Part shown: one piece after another, positions 43,048-43,152 of the stretch
How the letters are laid out: each line of letters opens with the position of its first letter
Numbering within the stretch: the first letter of the stretch is position 1
Assembly (NCBI GenBank): GCA_030625765.1
Contig: DAOUQG010000002.1
Coordinates: forward strand, 1 to 43,152
Reading direction: 5' to 3'
Source: Thermohalobacteraceae bacterium
GTDB lineage: Bacteria > Bacillota > Clostridia > Tissierellales > VENL01
DNA: 43,152 bases
Position numbers and translations under genes: made by a program
The notes under the pieces: generated by a model
The model's database searches: none
What the model was told of the DNA's origin: nothing
Seen by the model: only the letters and a program-made list of their open reading frames with translations

Positions 43048-43152
43048 CATACTATTAAAGTGTACTTTCATTTTACTATATTTTTACATATCTTATGATT
43101 AAACTAATATTTGTAATATTACATGCACTACAATATCAGCAGAAAAATGAGC

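Noticed and set aside
1-43152. CRISPR arrays, tRNA or rRNA genes
   Set aside because: I saw no regularly spaced direct repeats of 25-40 bp and no tRNA- or rRNA-like sequence on either strand.

Overview
The window reads as one stretch of chromosome from a low-GC, anaerobic, spore-forming member of the Clostridia. The base composition is strongly AT-rich. Ribosome binding sites are strong GGAGG types, and several genes are best explained by TTG starts. Spore-surface genes (two CsxC-type proteins, a coat-type superoxide dismutase, two tiny sporulation-type membrane peptides) sit among ordinary housekeeping genes. I cannot name the genus. No tRNA, rRNA, CRISPR array or intact transposon is visible.

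Layout. The left edge (1-260) holds a broken helicase fragment and short inverted GGGGACGT repeats, probably the scarred border of a mobile element. Next comes a Rap-like TPR protein coupled to a 50-residue secreted pro-peptide (462-1717), which looks like a receptor-pheromone pair. From 2030 to 5974 lie a secreted DUF2680 protein whose promoter carries TGTGACA direct repeats, a membrane acyltransferase, and an OmpR/HisKA two-component system. From 6355 to 12234 are a DUF421/DUF4363 pair, two tandemly duplicated membrane microproteins, an MFS exporter, a serine beta-lactamase-like hydrolase and a P1-family (DmpA) aminopeptidase. From 12235 to 24000 are a flotillin/NfeD pair, a lipase-like hydrolase, CsaA, TypA, a TldD/TldE pair and a membrane-anchored MutS homologue. 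From 24200 to 28400 are a chemoreceptor followed by a decayed lipoprotein gene, then the plus-strand pair of a helix-turn-helix regulator and an isoprenylcysteine-type methyltransferase, then RidA. From 28474 to 31038 are a methyltransferase and two CsxC-family spore proteins. From 31320 to 39870 is a long minus-strand run: SPL-type radical SAM protein, phosphoesterase, unknown winged-helix protein, two NUDIX hydrolases, two GNATs, radical SAM/SPASM-like protein, lipoprotein, HD-domain protein and pyroglutamyl peptidase. The right end carries a methyltransferase, a superoxide dismutase, a 38-residue FliM-N-like peptide and a lipoprotein.

The strongest leads not explained by standard annotation are: (1) the TPR receptor plus exported peptide at 462-1717; (2) a repeat family of about 190 bp (6061, 16812, 27701, and a collapsed copy at 38844) that folds into a long hairpin with compensatory changes in the stems and a conserved internal loop; (3) a perfect 52-bp palindrome covering the -10 region of the regulator/methyltransferase operon; (4) OmpR-type direct repeats in front of the DUF2680 gene near an orphan-looking OmpR system; (5) several overlooked microproteins (7644, 7914, 41771, 34691).
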